The notes: generated from the sequence alone by a model not told the origin. 64,000 nucleotides of DNA from Virgisporangium aliadipatigenens (GCF_016863615.1 NZ_BOPF01000002.1:558001-622000); one strand, 5' to 3'; shown: positions 34,195-43,603, counted from the stretch's first letter. Translations and numbers: made by a program.

Positions 34195-34923
34195 CTACGG
34201 CTCGGTGAGGACCGGGCGCAGCCGCTGCGCCAGCGGCGCGTCCGTCCGCGCGATCTCGTCGAGCAGCACCTGCGCCGCGGCCCGCAGCGCGCGGCGCAAC
34301 TCGTCGTCGTCCAGCGAACGCACCAGCGTCGGCCCGAGGGCGTCCGTCACCTCGGCGGGCAGCAGGTGCGCGCCCTTGGCGTAGGCGCTCGGCAGCCCCA
34401 GCCGCAGGCAGGCCAGCGCCAGGGTCTGGGTGCGCAGCGCGCCGATCCAGTGTTCGGCCTGCCAGCGCCGGCCGCGCGCGATGGCAGACCGGGCGTGCAG
34501 GGCGTGGTGCCACGCGTGCCCGATGAGGTCGGCGGCGCGCGGCGGGGTCGCCGGCCGCGGCTCCCGCGCCTGGCCGAACACGGTGCGCCAGCGCGGTGAG
34601 TGCGCCGCGAACTCCTCCGGCGGCCCGAACGCCAGATCCACCTCCAGCCCGCCGGCCAGCAGGAACACCCGATACGTCGTGGCGCCGGCCGGCAGGTCCC
34701 AGTGGTGCAGCGCGCCGAACTCGTCGTAGAGCCGGCGGGTCCACCGCTCGCGGGCGGTGTCGAGCGAACCCTCGACGGCGAACACCAGATCGAGGTCCGA
34801 CCAGCGGTCCTCGTCACCCGTGGCGGAGGAGCCGACGACGGCCACCCCGACGACGGCCGGATCCTCCGCGGCGAGCCCGAACAGCCGCTCCCGCACCAGG
34901 TCGCGTTCCTCCGGAGCGAACAT
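34195..34923 (-). CDS. Nucleotidyltransferase-domain protein
   Basis: This 242-residue protein has the minimal nucleotidyltransferase signature GSSATGDEDRWSDLDLVF (G-S-x-n-G-x-S-D-x-D) at about residues 33-50. A helical C-terminal domain follows. This resembles aminoglycoside or other antibiotic nucleotidyltransferases and MNT-type antitoxins. No HEPN partner gene is adjacent, so a standalone modifying enzyme is more likely. A GGGAGG ribosome site precedes the ATG. It is divergent from the gene at 35032. Confidence 0.82.
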   Translation of the reverse strand: MFAPEERDLVRERLFGLAAEDPAVVGVAVVGSSATGDEDRWSDLDLVFAVEGSLDTARERWTRRLYDEFGALHHWDLPAGATTYRVFLLAGGLEVDLAFGPPEEFAAHSPRWRTVFGQAREPRPATPPRAADLIGHAWHHALHARSAIARGRRWQAEHWIGALRTQTLALACLRLGLPSAYAKGAHLLPAEVTDALGPTLVRSLDDDELRRALRAAAQVLLDEIARTDAPLAQRLRPVLTEP

Positions 34924-35031
34924 CAGCCCGGTGCCTCCCGCCACCCGATCCCCACGCCGACAGACCCTACCGCCCAGCCCCGGCACGCCAGGATCGCGTC
35001 GTGCGGAGGCGGTGCGGGTATCCTCCCGGGC

Positions 35032-35979
35032 GTGACGGATCTTGCACTGCCGCCCTGCGGACCCGACGGACCCGACGCGGCGGCCCTGATCGAATCCGTG
35101 CGCGCGTGGTTCACCTCGCCGGCCCTGGCCGCCCTGGTGGAGCACTTCGGCGGGGCCGTCCCGGACGGGCCGCTGGACACCGTGCTGGACCGGGTGGCCG
35201 AGTTCTCCCGGGTGTGGGACTTCCGCGGCGGCGTCCGGGAACGCTTCGACACCGACCGGATCAACTACCTGCCGGCCGTCGACGAGATGCTGCGCGGGCA
35301 CATCCGCACCCTCAACCTCGGCGGCCACCCGCCGGCCCACGACGAGTACGACCACGTCATCGTGCTCGGCGGCGGGATCCGCATCTCGATGGGGCGTTCC
35401 GGGTACGCGGCGCGGCTGGTGGCCGGCGGCCTGCGCACCCGCACCGTCGCCGGCCTGGGCAGCCTGCGCTACCGCGACGACCGTGAGCACCGGGAGGGCC
35501 TCCGTCTCGGGTTGCCCCCGGTCGAGACCGAGGCCGACATGATGTCGGTGGGTCTACGGCATTTCATGGAACTGCCCGAGCCCACCACGCACACCGACGG
35601 CGACGGCTGGTGGCACCGCGTGTGGGCCGGCACGCCCACGGTGCACGTGCTCGCCGCCGCGTCGACCCGCCCGCCGCTGCGCGCCAACACCGCCGACACC
35701 CTGATCGGCTGGGCGCACCACGTGCACACGCCCGGCCCGGGCGAACGCGTTCTGCTCATCACCAACGATCCCTACGTGCGCTACCAGCAGTGCGACGCCG
35801 TGCGCCTGCTCGGGATGCGCTTCGGCTGCGGGATCGAGACGGTCGGCTTCGACGCCGAGGCGCGGCGCGAGTGGTACCGCCCGCTCAGCACCACCGAACT
35901 CCTCCAGGAGGTGCGCTCGTCGATCCTGGCGATGCGCAACCTGCACCACGCCGTCGTGGCGGCCGCGCTGGGCGGCTGA
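35032..35979 (+). CDS. Hypothetical protein, possibly DUF218-like
   Basis: This 315-residue protein is not recognised with certainty. It has a Rossmann-like start to its core (DHVIVLGGGIRIS), a phosphate-binding-looking region, and a second strand LLITNDPYVRYQQ, a pattern seen in DUF218/YdcF-type proteins. The GTG 35032 start follows a TATCCT hexamer by 7 nt, so the mRNA is probably leaderless. No operon partner is evident; the downstream gene has its own TACGAT box. Confidence 0.6.
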   Translation: MTDLALPPCGPDGPDAAALIESVRAWFTSPALAALVEHFGGAVPDGPLDTVLDRVAEFSRVWDFRGGVRERFDTDRINYLPAVDEMLRGHIRTLNLGGHPPAHDEYDHVIVLGGGIRISMGRSGYAARLVAGGLRTRTVAGLGSLRYRDDREHREGLRLGLPPVETEADMMSVGLRHFMELPEPTTHTDGDGWWHRVWAGTPTVHVLAAASTRPPLRANTADTLIGWAHHVHTPGPGERVLLITNDPYVRYQQCDAVRLLGMRFGCGIETVGFDAEARREWYRPLSTTELLQEVRSSILAMRNLHHAVVAAALGG

Positions 35980-36049
35980 TCGGCCGGTTCGGGGAGCGAT
36001 GCGTGGGGCCGCCGCCACCGGCGTGGGACCGGTGCCTACGATCTCGCTC

Positions 36050-37072
36050 ATGTGGGGACGCCTGTTCGGCCGCGGGAACGGCACCGCCGAGCCGTTCGTC
36101 GACGATGATCCCGCCGTCGACGACCGGCCGCTGCGGACCGCCCGCGACCTCGTGCGGGCCGGTGACTGGCACGCGGCGCGGGACATCGTCCGGGCGGCCG
36201 GCACCGACCGGGAGCTGCGCGGCCGCCGCATCGGCGTGCTCACCACCGCCGCCAAGGAGAGCGACGGCTGGCTGATGGCCTGGCTGACGGCCGAGCCGTC
36301 GTCCCCGGACGCCGCGATCATCTTCGCCGCGCTGCTGAACGACCGCGCCGGCGACGCGCGCGGCTCCGCCTCCGCCGCGCACACCACACGAGAGCAGTTC
36401 GCCGCCTTCGGGGAACTCTCCCGGGCCGCGCACGAGGCGAGCCGCCGCGCCGTCGCGCTCGCCCCGGACGACCCGCAGCCGTGGATCGAGATCATCTACT
36501 CGCAGTTCGCCACCGGCGACCGGAACGCCTTCGACGAGGCCGTGCGGGAGGCCCTGCGCCGCGACCCGACCTACATCCGGGTGCACATCGCGGGGGTGTC
36601 GTTCCTGTGCCAGAAGTGGTTCGGGTCGCACGAACGGATGTTCGCGGCGGCCCGCACGCCGGCGGCGAGCGCACCGCCCGGGTCGGACCTGCACATCCTG
36701 CCGGTCTTCGGGCACATCGAGTACGCCCTGACCGAGTACTCGTTCCGCGAACGGACACCGCAGTCGTTCGCCGCGTGCCGGCGGTACTTCCAGCGGCCCG
36801 ACGTGCGCCACGAGGTCGACGCGTGCGTGGCCCGCTTCCGCGCCGGTGGGCCGCACACCCGACTGCGCTCCCTCACCTGCCTGAACTGGATCGCCGTCGC
36901 GTACACCCTCGGCGACCGGCGGGCCGAGGCGAAGGCCGTCTTCGACGAGATGCTGCCCTACTACACCGACGCGCCCTCGTGGGGCTACTTCTGGGGCGAC
37001 TCGTGGGTCGGGTTCCGCGACGCGTGGCGGTGGGCGCAGGGGCACACCCGCCACCCGTTCACAGATCGGTGA
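36050..37072 (+). CDS. Hypothetical TPR-like helical protein
   Basis: This 340-residue soluble protein is almost entirely alpha-helical. Its repeats look like degenerate TPRs (ARDLVRAGDWHAARDIVRAAG, ASRRAVALAPDDPQPWIEI, FDEAVREALRRDPTYIRVH). It probably mediates protein contacts; no enzyme motif was seen. ATG 36050 lies 7 nt after TACGAT, suggesting a leaderless mRNA. Its 3' end overlaps the convergent SUKH-like gene by 14 bp. Confidence 0.65.
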   Translation: MWGRLFGRGNGTAEPFVDDDPAVDDRPLRTARDLVRAGDWHAARDIVRAAGTDRELRGRRIGVLTTAAKESDGWLMAWLTAEPSSPDAAIIFAALLNDRAGDARGSASAAHTTREQFAAFGELSRAAHEASRRAVALAPDDPQPWIEIIYSQFATGDRNAFDEAVREALRRDPTYIRVHIAGVSFLCQKWFGSHERMFAAARTPAASAPPGSDLHILPVFGHIEYALTEYSFRERTPQSFAACRRYFQRPDVRHEVDACVARFRAGGPHTRLRSLTCLNWIAVAYTLGDRRAEAKAVFDEMLPYYTDAPSWGYFWGDSWVGFRDAWRWAQGHTRHPFTDR

Positions 37073-37541
37073 TGCTTCCGTCGTCCGCGAACGCCGACAC
37101 GGCCCCGAGCAGACGTTCCAGGAAAGAATCGAGATCCGGGGCGATCACCGTGACCGGCCCGTCGTAGAAACCGTCCACATAGGACGCATCCCGGATCCGG
37201 TACACGGCGTCGCCGAGGGCGTAGAGCGTGCCGCCGCCGTCGCTGCCGAAGACCACCACCTCGCCCTCGGCGATCCGGTCGACCGTGTACGGGGCCTGCA
37301 GGAAGTACCCGTTGCCGATGTCCGGCAGCGACACCGGGCCGACGGTGCGCAACAGCGCCGCCAGATCGGCCGGCAGCGGCACCGGCGCGTCCGGCTCCGG
37401 CGGCCCGATCTCGTGCGCGCCCGCCTCGAACGGATACGTCGACACGACGTCGCGCAGCGCCCGGTCGACCTCGGCCCGCAGCCGCGCCGCCCACTCCTGG
37501 AGATCCCGCACGGGAGAACTCTTCCAGAAGACCGCCGGCAC
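37059..37541 (-). CDS. SUKH (SMI1/KNR4)-like protein
   Basis: This 160-residue protein has the SUKH-type pattern: LPADLAALLRTVGPVSLPDIGNGYFL, then VVVFGSDGGGTLYAL and a C-terminal helix FLERLLGAV. SUKH proteins often act as immunity proteins for polymorphic toxins or as general scaffold domains. No toxin gene is adjacent, so the role stays open. A second, frameshifted SUKH-like gene lies at 44679-45175. Confidence 0.7.
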   Translation of the reverse strand: MPAVFWKSSPVRDLQEWAARLRAEVDRALRDVVSTYPFEAGAHEIGPPEPDAPVPLPADLAALLRTVGPVSLPDIGNGYFLQAPYTVDRIAEGEVVVFGSDGGGTLYALGDAVYRIRDASYVDGFYDGPVTVIAPDLDSFLERLLGAVSAFADDGSITDL

Positions 37542-37593
37542 CGCCGCCCCGCACCCGTCCCGGCCGGGCGTTCAACGCCGGCGCAGAGCCCCG

Positions 37594-39186
37594 TCAGCCG
37601 CGGGTCCAGCGCTGGTTGGGCTGGCCGTGGCAGTCCCAGATGATGATGCCGGTGCCGGGGGCCGTCTTCGCGCCGTCGACGTCGAGGCACAGGCCCGACT
37701 GCACGGCCGTGACCGTGCCGTCGGCGTTCAGGCGGAACTGCTGATTGGCCCCGCCGTGGCAGTCCCACAGGAGCACCTTCGTGCCGCCCGTGGTGCCGCC
37801 GTGGTCGACGTCGACGCAGCGGGTCCCGTCGTACGCGCGCAGTTCGCCCGAGGGCGTGAGGTTGAACCGCTGGTTGGCGCCGCCGTTGCAGGTGAAGATC
37901 TCCACGGCGGTCCCGTTGGCCACGATGTTGTCGTGGATGTCGAGGCACTGGCCGGTCGCCTGGCTGACGAGGGTGTGCCCGGCGTAGGCGGCGCCGCCGC
38001 TGATCCGGAAGACGGCGGTGCCGTGCGCGGGAACGGTCGCCGACAGCGCGCCGGTGGTCGTGGTGCTGGTGCCGGTCCACAGGTCCTTGACGGTGTAGGA
38101 GGCGGCGGCGTTCATGCCGACGCGGGCGGCCGTGGTGGCGATGGTCTGCGCGGTGTCGTTCTCGTTGAACAGGGCGACGGCGCGGTCGCCGTTCGACAGG
38201 ATCCGGCTGAAGACCCACGCGCCGCCACCGTTGGCGACGACGTAGGCCTGCCGCCCGGCGGGGTCCTGGTCGACGGCGATCAGGTCGCGGTTGGTGAGGA
38301 TGTCGAACGTCGCCTGCGAGGCGCGGCGCAGGTCGGTCCCGATGAGCAGCGGGGCCGCCATCATCGCCCAGAGCGCGAAGTGCGTGCGGTACTCGGTGTC
38401 CGTCATGCCGCCGTTGCCGACCTCCAGCATGTCGGGGTCGTTCCACGCGCCGGGCCGCGCGTACGCCGCGAGCGCGCTGTTGCGGCGGATGATGTTCAGC
38501 ACCGAACCCCAGTTGTCCTCGATGTCGCCGGTGCTGCGCCACAGGTTGCCGACGGCCGGGGCCCACCGCCACGGCTCGCTCTCGCCCCACTCGCAGATCG
38601 CCAGGATCATCGGTCGGCCGGTGCGGGCGATCGCGTCGCGCATCCGCGTGTAGCGTTCGATCGCCGGGCGGCCCTGGTTGTTGCAGTTGTCGTACTTGAG
38701 GTAGTCCACGCCCCACGAGGCGAACAGGCGGGCGTCCTGGTCCTCGTGGTCGAGCCCGCCGGGGAAGCCGAGGGGGTTGCACGTCTTCGTGCCGGCGCTG
38801 GTGTAGATGCCGAACTTCAGCCCTTTGCCGTGCACGTAGTCGGCGACGGCCTTGATGCCGGACGGGAACCGGGCCGGGTCCGGCACCAGGTCGCCCTGGG
38901 CGTTGCGCTGCGGCAGGGCCCAGCAGTCGTCCAGGTTGACGTACTCGTAGCCGGCCGCCTTGAGCCCGCGTTCGACGAAGATGTCCGCGATGCCCTTGAC
39001 CATCGCCTCGTTGAACTCGGCCCGGCAGTGCGTGGAGTTCCAGTTGTTGAAGCCCATCGGCGGCGTGCGGGCCAGCCCGTTGTCGATCGCGGCGGCCGGG
39101 GCCTCGGCGGCGACCTGCACCACCGGGACGACGGCGCCGACGGAGAGTGCGAGTGCGAGGGAGAGCGTCAACCGCCGGATGCGCAT
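37594..39186 (-). CDS. Secreted alpha-galactosidase (GH27) with ricin-type CBM13
   Basis: This 530-residue exported enzyme has a signal peptide (about 1-34). Its GH27 catalytic barrel contains PPMGFNNWN, the nucleophile Asp in YLKYDNCNN and the acid/base Asp in WNDPDMLEVG. A beta-sandwich domain follows, then a C-terminal ricin-type lectin domain with Q-x-F/W repeats (GGANQRFNL, GGANQQFRL, GQPNQRWTR). It would release galactose from plant galacto-oligosaccharides or galactomannan. A GAGGAG ribosome site supports the start, and the upstream dyad at 39200-39226 suggests substrate-dependent control. Confidence 0.95.
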   Translation of the reverse strand: MRIRRLTLSLALALSVGAVVPVVQVAAEAPAAAIDNGLARTPPMGFNNWNSTHCRAEFNEAMVKGIADIFVERGLKAAGYEYVNLDDCWALPQRNAQGDLVPDPARFPSGIKAVADYVHGKGLKFGIYTSAGTKTCNPLGFPGGLDHEDQDARLFASWGVDYLKYDNCNNQGRPAIERYTRMRDAIARTGRPMILAICEWGESEPWRWAPAVGNLWRSTGDIEDNWGSVLNIIRRNSALAAYARPGAWNDPDMLEVGNGGMTDTEYRTHFALWAMMAAPLLIGTDLRRASQATFDILTNRDLIAVDQDPAGRQAYVVANGGGAWVFSRILSNGDRAVALFNENDTAQTIATTAARVGMNAAASYTVKDLWTGTSTTTTGALSATVPAHGTAVFRISGGAAYAGHTLVSQATGQCLDIHDNIVANGTAVEIFTCNGGANQRFNLTPSGELRAYDGTRCVDVDHGGTTGGTKVLLWDCHGGANQQFRLNADGTVTAVQSGLCLDVDGAKTAPGTGIIIWDCHGQPNQRWTRG

Positions 39187-39199
39187 GCGGGCTCCTCAA

Positions 39200-39247
39200 G
39201 GTCACCGATGGGGAACATAGGTGACCATCAATGAGCATCGATGTCAA
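39200..39247 (-). promoter_or_regulatory. Alpha-galactosidase promoter region with operator dyad
   Basis: A TTGACA -35 hexamer reads on the minus strand at 39247-39242. GGTCACC (39200-39206) and GGTGACC (39220-39226) are perfect inverted repeats separated by 13 nt. They sit between the promoter and the ribosome site, so a repressor bound there would block transcription. The -10 element is not clear. Confidence 0.5.
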
Positions 39248-39301
39248 CGGCGGATTTCCGGAGTGTTTCCCGCGCCACGGCGGTGACGTCGGGGAACGCG
39301 C

Positions 39302-40378
39302 TTACCGGCCGACGGTGTCGAAAGCCAGGCGCATGTGGTGCGTGTACCGGTCACCGGGACGCACTTCTGCCGACGGGAAGTGCGGGTGGTGTGGCGAGTC
39401 CGGGAACAGCTGCGTCTCCAGCGTCACCCCGGCGTAGGCCGGATACCGCTCGACCGGCGCCTTGCCGGTGACGCCCGCGAGGTATCCGCCGCTGTAGACC
39501 TGCACCCCCGGCTGGTCCGACGAAAGGGTGAGCCGCCGCCCCGACGCCGGGTCGGTCAGCACCACCACCTCCCGCGTGCCGGTGCCGTCGAGCACCCAGT
39601 TGTGGTCGTAGTTCCCGCGGTCGGCGGTGGTCCGGCCGGCGCCGGCCTGACGCACCTGCCCGAGGTCGCGGCCGATCGGCTTCGGCGTGCGGAAGTCGAA
39701 CGGCGTCGCGTCGACCGGCCGCACCTCGCCGGTGGGCAGCAGGTCGTCGTCGACCGGCAGGTAGGCGCTCGCGTCGATGCGCAGCACGTGGTCGAGAACG
39801 GTGCCGCTGTCGTGGCCGCCGAGGTTGAAGTACGAGTGGTGCACGAGGTTCACGACCGTGGGGGCGTCGGTGGTGGCCGCGAAGTCGATGCTCAGCGCGT
39901 CGGGGCCGAGCGCGTACGTGACCGACGCGGCGAGCGCGCCCGGGTAGCCCTGGTCGCCGTCCGGCGACTCGAGGTGGAAGCGCACGGTGTGCTCGTCGAC
40001 GTGTTCGGCGCGCCACAGCCGCTTGTCGAAGCCGTGCACGCCGCCGTGCAGGTGGTTCTCGCCCTCGTTGAGCGTCAGGGCGTAGTCGCGGCCGTCGACG
40101 CTCAGCCGCCCGCCGCGGATGCGGTTGGCGTAGCGGCCGGCGGTCGAGCCCATGTACGTCTCGTCGCTCGCCGACGTCTCCAGATCCGGCCGTCCCAGCA
40201 CGATGTCGGCGAGGGCGCCGTCCCGGTCCGGCACGTGCAGCTCGAGCAGGCGGGCACCGAGATTCGTGAGGACGGCGCGCAGCGCTCCGTTGACGAGGGT
40301 GTAGCGATCGGCGTTCATCATCACCGTTCCCGGGTCGTCGCGTGCCGGCGGAAAGTTCCCGCCGGTGGCGAATGCCAT
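39302..40378 (-). CDS. galM: Aldose 1-epimerase (mutarotase)
   Basis: This protein of about 358 residues carries GalM motifs: NEGENHLHGGVHGFDKRLW, HHSYFNLGGHDSG with the catalytic His, and the C-terminal catalytic Glu in TLETQLFPDSPH. It interconverts alpha and beta anomers of galactose or glucose, fitting the secreted alpha-galactosidase on the same strand downstream. ATG 40378 is chosen because TACGCT lies 6 nt upstream, implying a leaderless mRNA. ATG 40321 would give a 339-residue version closer to the core domain. Confidence 0.9.
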   Translation of the reverse strand: MAFATGGNFPPARDDPGTVMMNADRYTLVNGALRAVLTNLGARLLELHVPDRDGALADIVLGRPDLETSASDETYMGSTAGRYANRIRGGRLSVDGRDYALTLNEGENHLHGGVHGFDKRLWRAEHVDEHTVRFHLESPDGDQGYPGALAASVTYALGPDALSIDFAATTDAPTVVNLVHHSYFNLGGHDSGTVLDHVLRIDASAYLPVDDDLLPTGEVRPVDATPFDFRTPKPIGRDLGQVRQAGAGRTTADRGNYDHNWVLDGTGTREVVVLTDPASGRRLTLSSDQPGVQVYSGGYLAGVTGKAPVERYPAYAGVTLETQLFPDSPHHPHFPSAEVRPGDRYTHHMRLAFDTVGR

Positions 40379-40441
40379 GCGCACAGCGTATTTCGGCCAT
40401 CGACGGGAACCGTCGCGGGGTCGCGCACGACCATTGCGATC

Positions 40442-40960
40442 ATGCGTACACCGTGTATCCCGCGCCGCGGCATCGCCGTTCTGGCCGCTGCCGCCGCGCT
40501 CTCCCTCGGCGCGTGCGGCTCCTCCGACGACACCGCCGCCGCCACCCCGACGGCGTCCCCGGCCGCCGCCCTCACCGTCCGGGATCCGTGGGTCAAGGCG
40601 GCCGACTCCGGGATGACGGCCGCGTTCGCCGTTCTGGCAAACGACTCCGACACCGACGTGACCGTCACCGCCGTCACCTCTCCCGCCTCTCCGATGGAAC
40701 TGCACGAGATGGCGATGCAGGAGGGCAAGATGGTGATGCGGCCCAAGGCGGGCGGCTTCGTCGTCAAGGCGCACGGCACCCACGAACTGTCGCCCGGCGG
40801 CGACCACCTGATGCTGATGCAGCCGTCCGCGCCCATCAAGCCGGGCGACCGGGTGGCGTTCACGCTCACGCTCGCCGACGGGCGGTCGGTGGCGTTCACG
40901 GCGGTGGCGAAGCCGTTCGCGGGCGCCGGGGAGAGCTACGCGCCGGGGATGCACGGCTGA
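40442..40960 (+). CDS. PCuAC-type copper chaperone lipoprotein
   Basis: This 172-residue protein has a lipoprotein signal (lipobox LGAC) and a PCu(A)C cupredoxin-like domain. The copper-binding His/Met ligands are visible in MELHEMAMQ, KMVMRPK and DHLMLMQP. It would carry Cu(I) outside the membrane, usually to cytochrome oxidase. Its stop overlaps the DyP peroxidase start as TGATG, so the two are co-translated. Confidence 0.92.
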   Translation: MRTPCIPRRGIAVLAAAAALSLGACGSSDDTAAATPTASPAAALTVRDPWVKAADSGMTAAFAVLANDSDTDVTVTAVTSPASPMELHEMAMQEGKMVMRPKAGGFVVKAHGTHELSPGGDHLMLMQPSAPIKPGDRVAFTLTLADGRSVAFTAVAKPFAGAGESYAPGMHG

Positions 40961-42114
40961 TGCGGCGGCGGCTCCTGCTCTCCGGCGGTGCCGGCGCGGC
41001 CGTCGGCGCGGTGGCCGCGACCGTCGCGAGTGGACGGTCGCCGGATCCCGCGGCACCGCCGTCCACTGTGGACGACACCGGCACCGGCGTGGTGCCGTTC
41101 CACGGACCGCGTCAGGCGGGCGTGAGCACGGAACCGCAGGCGCACGCGGCCTTCGTGGCGTTCACCCTCCACAGTGGAACGGACCGGGCCGCGCTCGGCC
41201 GGATGATGCGCCTGCTCAGCGACGACGCGTCCCGGCTGACCCGGGGCGTGGCGCCGCTCGGCGACACCGAACCCGAACTGGCCGTCCTGCCCGCGCGGCT
41301 GACCGTCACGTTCGGGTTCGGCCCCGGGCTCTACGCCGCCGCCGGGCTTCCCTCGCCGGTGGCCGAACTCCCGCCGTTCCCCATAGATCGGTTGGAAGAG
41401 GCGTGGTCGGGCGGTGACCTGATCCTCCAGATCTGCGCGGACGACCCCCTCACGGTGACCCACGCGCAGCGGATGCTCGTCAAGGACACCCGCCCGTTCG
41501 CGGCGGTCCGCTGGGTGCAGCGCGGCTTCCGGCGCAGCCGGGGCGCGCAGGCGCCCACCCACACCCAGCGCAACGTCATGGGCCAGCTCGACGGCACCGC
41601 CAACCCGCGCGACGCGGCGCTGGAAACCGCCGTGTGGGCCGGCGACGCGACGACTCTGGTGGTCCGCCGCATCCGCGCCGACCTGGAGCGCTGGGACCTG
41701 CTGAGCGCCGCCGACAAGGAACAGGCGGTCGGCCGGCGGCTGGGCAGCGGGGCGCCGCTGACCGGCACGCGCGAGCTGGACGAGCCCGACTTCGCCGCCG
41801 TGAACGCCGCCGGGCTGCGGGTGATGCCCGACTTCGCGCACGTGACGCGTGCCCGGGTCACCGACGACCGGCTGCGGATCCTGCGCCGCCCGTACAACTA
41901 CGACCACTCCGTCGACGCGGCCGGACGGCCCGACACCGGACTGGTGTTCGCGTCGTACCAGTCCGATGTGGAGAGACAGTTCGTGCCGATCCAGCGGCGA
42001 CTCGCCGAGATGGATCTGCTCAACGAGTGGGTCACGCCGGTGGGCTCGGCGGTCTTCGCCGTCCCGCCGGGGTGCCCCGAGGGCGGCTGGATCGGCTCCG
42101 CGCTGCTGTCCTGA
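40960..42114 (+). CDS. DyP-type heme peroxidase (Tat-exported)
   Basis: This 384-residue peroxidase has a twin-arginine signal starting RRRLLLSGGAG. The DyP motif GxxDG appears as GQLDGTANPRD. The proximal His region is NYDHS, and the conserved segment FASYQSDVERQF lies near the C-terminus. It belongs to the EfeB-like class that is exported folded with heme. Its coupling to a copper chaperone suggests an extracytoplasmic oxidative or metal-handling role. Related Streptomyces systems pair DyP enzymes with copper proteins. Confidence 0.93.
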   Translation: MRRRLLLSGGAGAAVGAVAATVASGRSPDPAAPPSTVDDTGTGVVPFHGPRQAGVSTEPQAHAAFVAFTLHSGTDRAALGRMMRLLSDDASRLTRGVAPLGDTEPELAVLPARLTVTFGFGPGLYAAAGLPSPVAELPPFPIDRLEEAWSGGDLILQICADDPLTVTHAQRMLVKDTRPFAAVRWVQRGFRRSRGAQAPTHTQRNVMGQLDGTANPRDAALETAVWAGDATTLVVRRIRADLERWDLLSAADKEQAVGRRLGSGAPLTGTRELDEPDFAAVNAAGLRVMPDFAHVTRARVTDDRLRILRRPYNYDHSVDAAGRPDTGLVFASYQSDVERQFVPIQRRLAEMDLLNEWVTPVGSAVFAVPPGCPEGGWIGSALLS

Positions 42115-42152
42115 ACCCGGCGGGCCGGGCCGGATCGGGGCAAGATCCGTAC

Positions 42153-43469
42153 ATGGCCGTGGTCCTGGCGCTGTCGCTACTGTTCATCGAGTTCCTGGCG
42201 GGGCTGCAGCGCTACCTGTCGCAGGCCGTGCTGCCGCTGGTCGCCGCCGAACTGCACGGCACCGGCCTGTACGGGCCGCTGGACGCCGCCGCGCAGGCGC
42301 CGATGTTCCTGATGATGCCGGTGGGGGCGTGGCTGCTGTCGCGCTTCACGGTCGGCCGGCTGATGGTGACGTTCACGGCGCTGACCGTCGCCGGGGCCGG
42401 GCTGTGCGCCCTCGCGCCGTCCATGCCGGTCTTCATCGCCGGAACGGCGCTGCGTGCCCTGGCCTCCGGTGCGCTCGCCACCGTCGGCATGGGCGCGATC
42501 AGCCGGGGCCTGCCGCCGAGGTACCGGCAACTCGTGCTCGCCGGCATGTCGGGGATCTGGGTGTTCTCCTCGGTGCTCGGGCCGGTGTACGCGGTGGCCG
42601 CCGCGTCGGCGTTCGGGTGGCGGTGGGCGATGGTGCTGTACCTGCCGCTGCTGGTGCTGGCCCGGGTGGCGATCGCGCGCAGCATGCCGGAACGCGCCGA
42701 GGAGGCCGGGCCGGAGCAGGCGCCGTGGGGCTGGTCGTTCGTGCTCGCGGCCGGGTCGGCGGTGCTGTCGTTCCCGCTCGGCGGGTGGTCGGCGGTGGCG
42801 GTCCTCGCCGGTGGGGGCCTGATGCTGGTGGCCACCCGCGCGGTGCTGCCGCCGGGCACGTTCGGCGCGGCGCGGGGGCGGCGGGCGGCGTTGACCGCGC
42901 TGACGGTGACGGCCGCGGTGTACTTCGGGGCCTCGATGGTGCTCTCGGTCGTCGCGCACGACGCGTTCGGGCTCGGTGCCGGGCGGTTCGGGTTCGTCAT
43001 CGCGGCGCCGGGCCTGATGTGGGCGGTGGCCGGGCTGTGGAGCGGCTCGCGTCCGGCGTCGGACGGGGCGGCGTTCCGGCGGCGAATGCTGCGCGGCGGG
43101 GCGACGATCGCGTTCGGGGTGGCGACGCTGCTGGTCACGACCTCGGCCGGGGTGCCGGCGTTCGGCGGCCTGCTGGTCGGCGCGGCACTGCTCGGCCTCG
43201 GTATGGGTGCGCTCTATCCGGACCTGCTCGGCCGTTGCCTGAGCCGGCCGGAGGTCGACGACGGGATCTCCGAGGACCGGATGGCGGCGGCGGTGGTGCT
43301 CGCCGAGTCGGTCGGGCTGGCGTTGGCGACGACCGCCGCGTACACGTGGCTCGGCACCGGCCTGGGTCTCGTCGACGACCCGCTGCGCCGTGCGCAGACG
43401 CTCTACGCGCTCCTGATCCCGCTCGCCGCGCTGATGCTCCACCGCCTGACGTCCGCCGCCCGCCCCTGA
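42153..43469 (+). CDS. MFS transporter
   Basis: This 438-residue transporter has about 12 helices and starts directly with a hydrophobic helix (LALSLLFIEFLAG). MFS loop motifs are weak, and the substrate cannot be predicted. It lies 38 nt after the DyP gene on the same strand and may be part of that transcription unit, although a CAAGAT hexamer 6 nt before its ATG suggests its own leaderless start. It is followed by a hairpin repeat element and then the CopC-like gene. Confidence 0.88.
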   Translation: MAVVLALSLLFIEFLAGLQRYLSQAVLPLVAAELHGTGLYGPLDAAAQAPMFLMMPVGAWLLSRFTVGRLMVTFTALTVAGAGLCALAPSMPVFIAGTALRALASGALATVGMGAISRGLPPRYRQLVLAGMSGIWVFSSVLGPVYAVAAASAFGWRWAMVLYLPLLVLARVAIARSMPERAEEAGPEQAPWGWSFVLAAGSAVLSFPLGGWSAVAVLAGGGLMLVATRAVLPPGTFGAARGRRAALTALTVTAAVYFGASMVLSVVAHDAFGLGAGRFGFVIAAPGLMWAVAGLWSGSRPASDGAAFRRRMLRGGATIAFGVATLLVTTSAGVPAFGGLLVGAALLGLGMGALYPDLLGRCLSRPEVDDGISEDRMAAAVVLAESVGLALATTAAYTWLGTGLGLVDDPLRRAQTLYALLIPLAALMLHRLTSAARP

Positions 43470-43477
43470 TGCCCTCG

Positions 43478-43552
43478 CCGATCTTGCAGTTGTGGCTGGG
43501 ACAGGGCGGGGCAAAAGCGGGCGCACCGGGCACCACAGGTGCAAGATCGGCG
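43478..43552. repeat. Intergenic hairpin element with GATCTTGCA arms
   Basis: CGCCGATCTTGCA (43478-43490) and TGCAAGATCGGCG (43540-43552) are perfect 13-bp inverted repeats around a 49-nt GC-rich interior. It lies just downstream of the MFS gene and can form a long stem. I recall similar elements scattered through Micromonosporaceae genomes, where they look like REP/MITE-type repeats; that was not verified here. It may also serve as a terminator. Confidence 0.7.
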
Positions 43553-43603
43553 GAATGACGGGCGGCGCGGGAACTAATCGCCCCTCCCCGACGACGACTG
43601 TGC

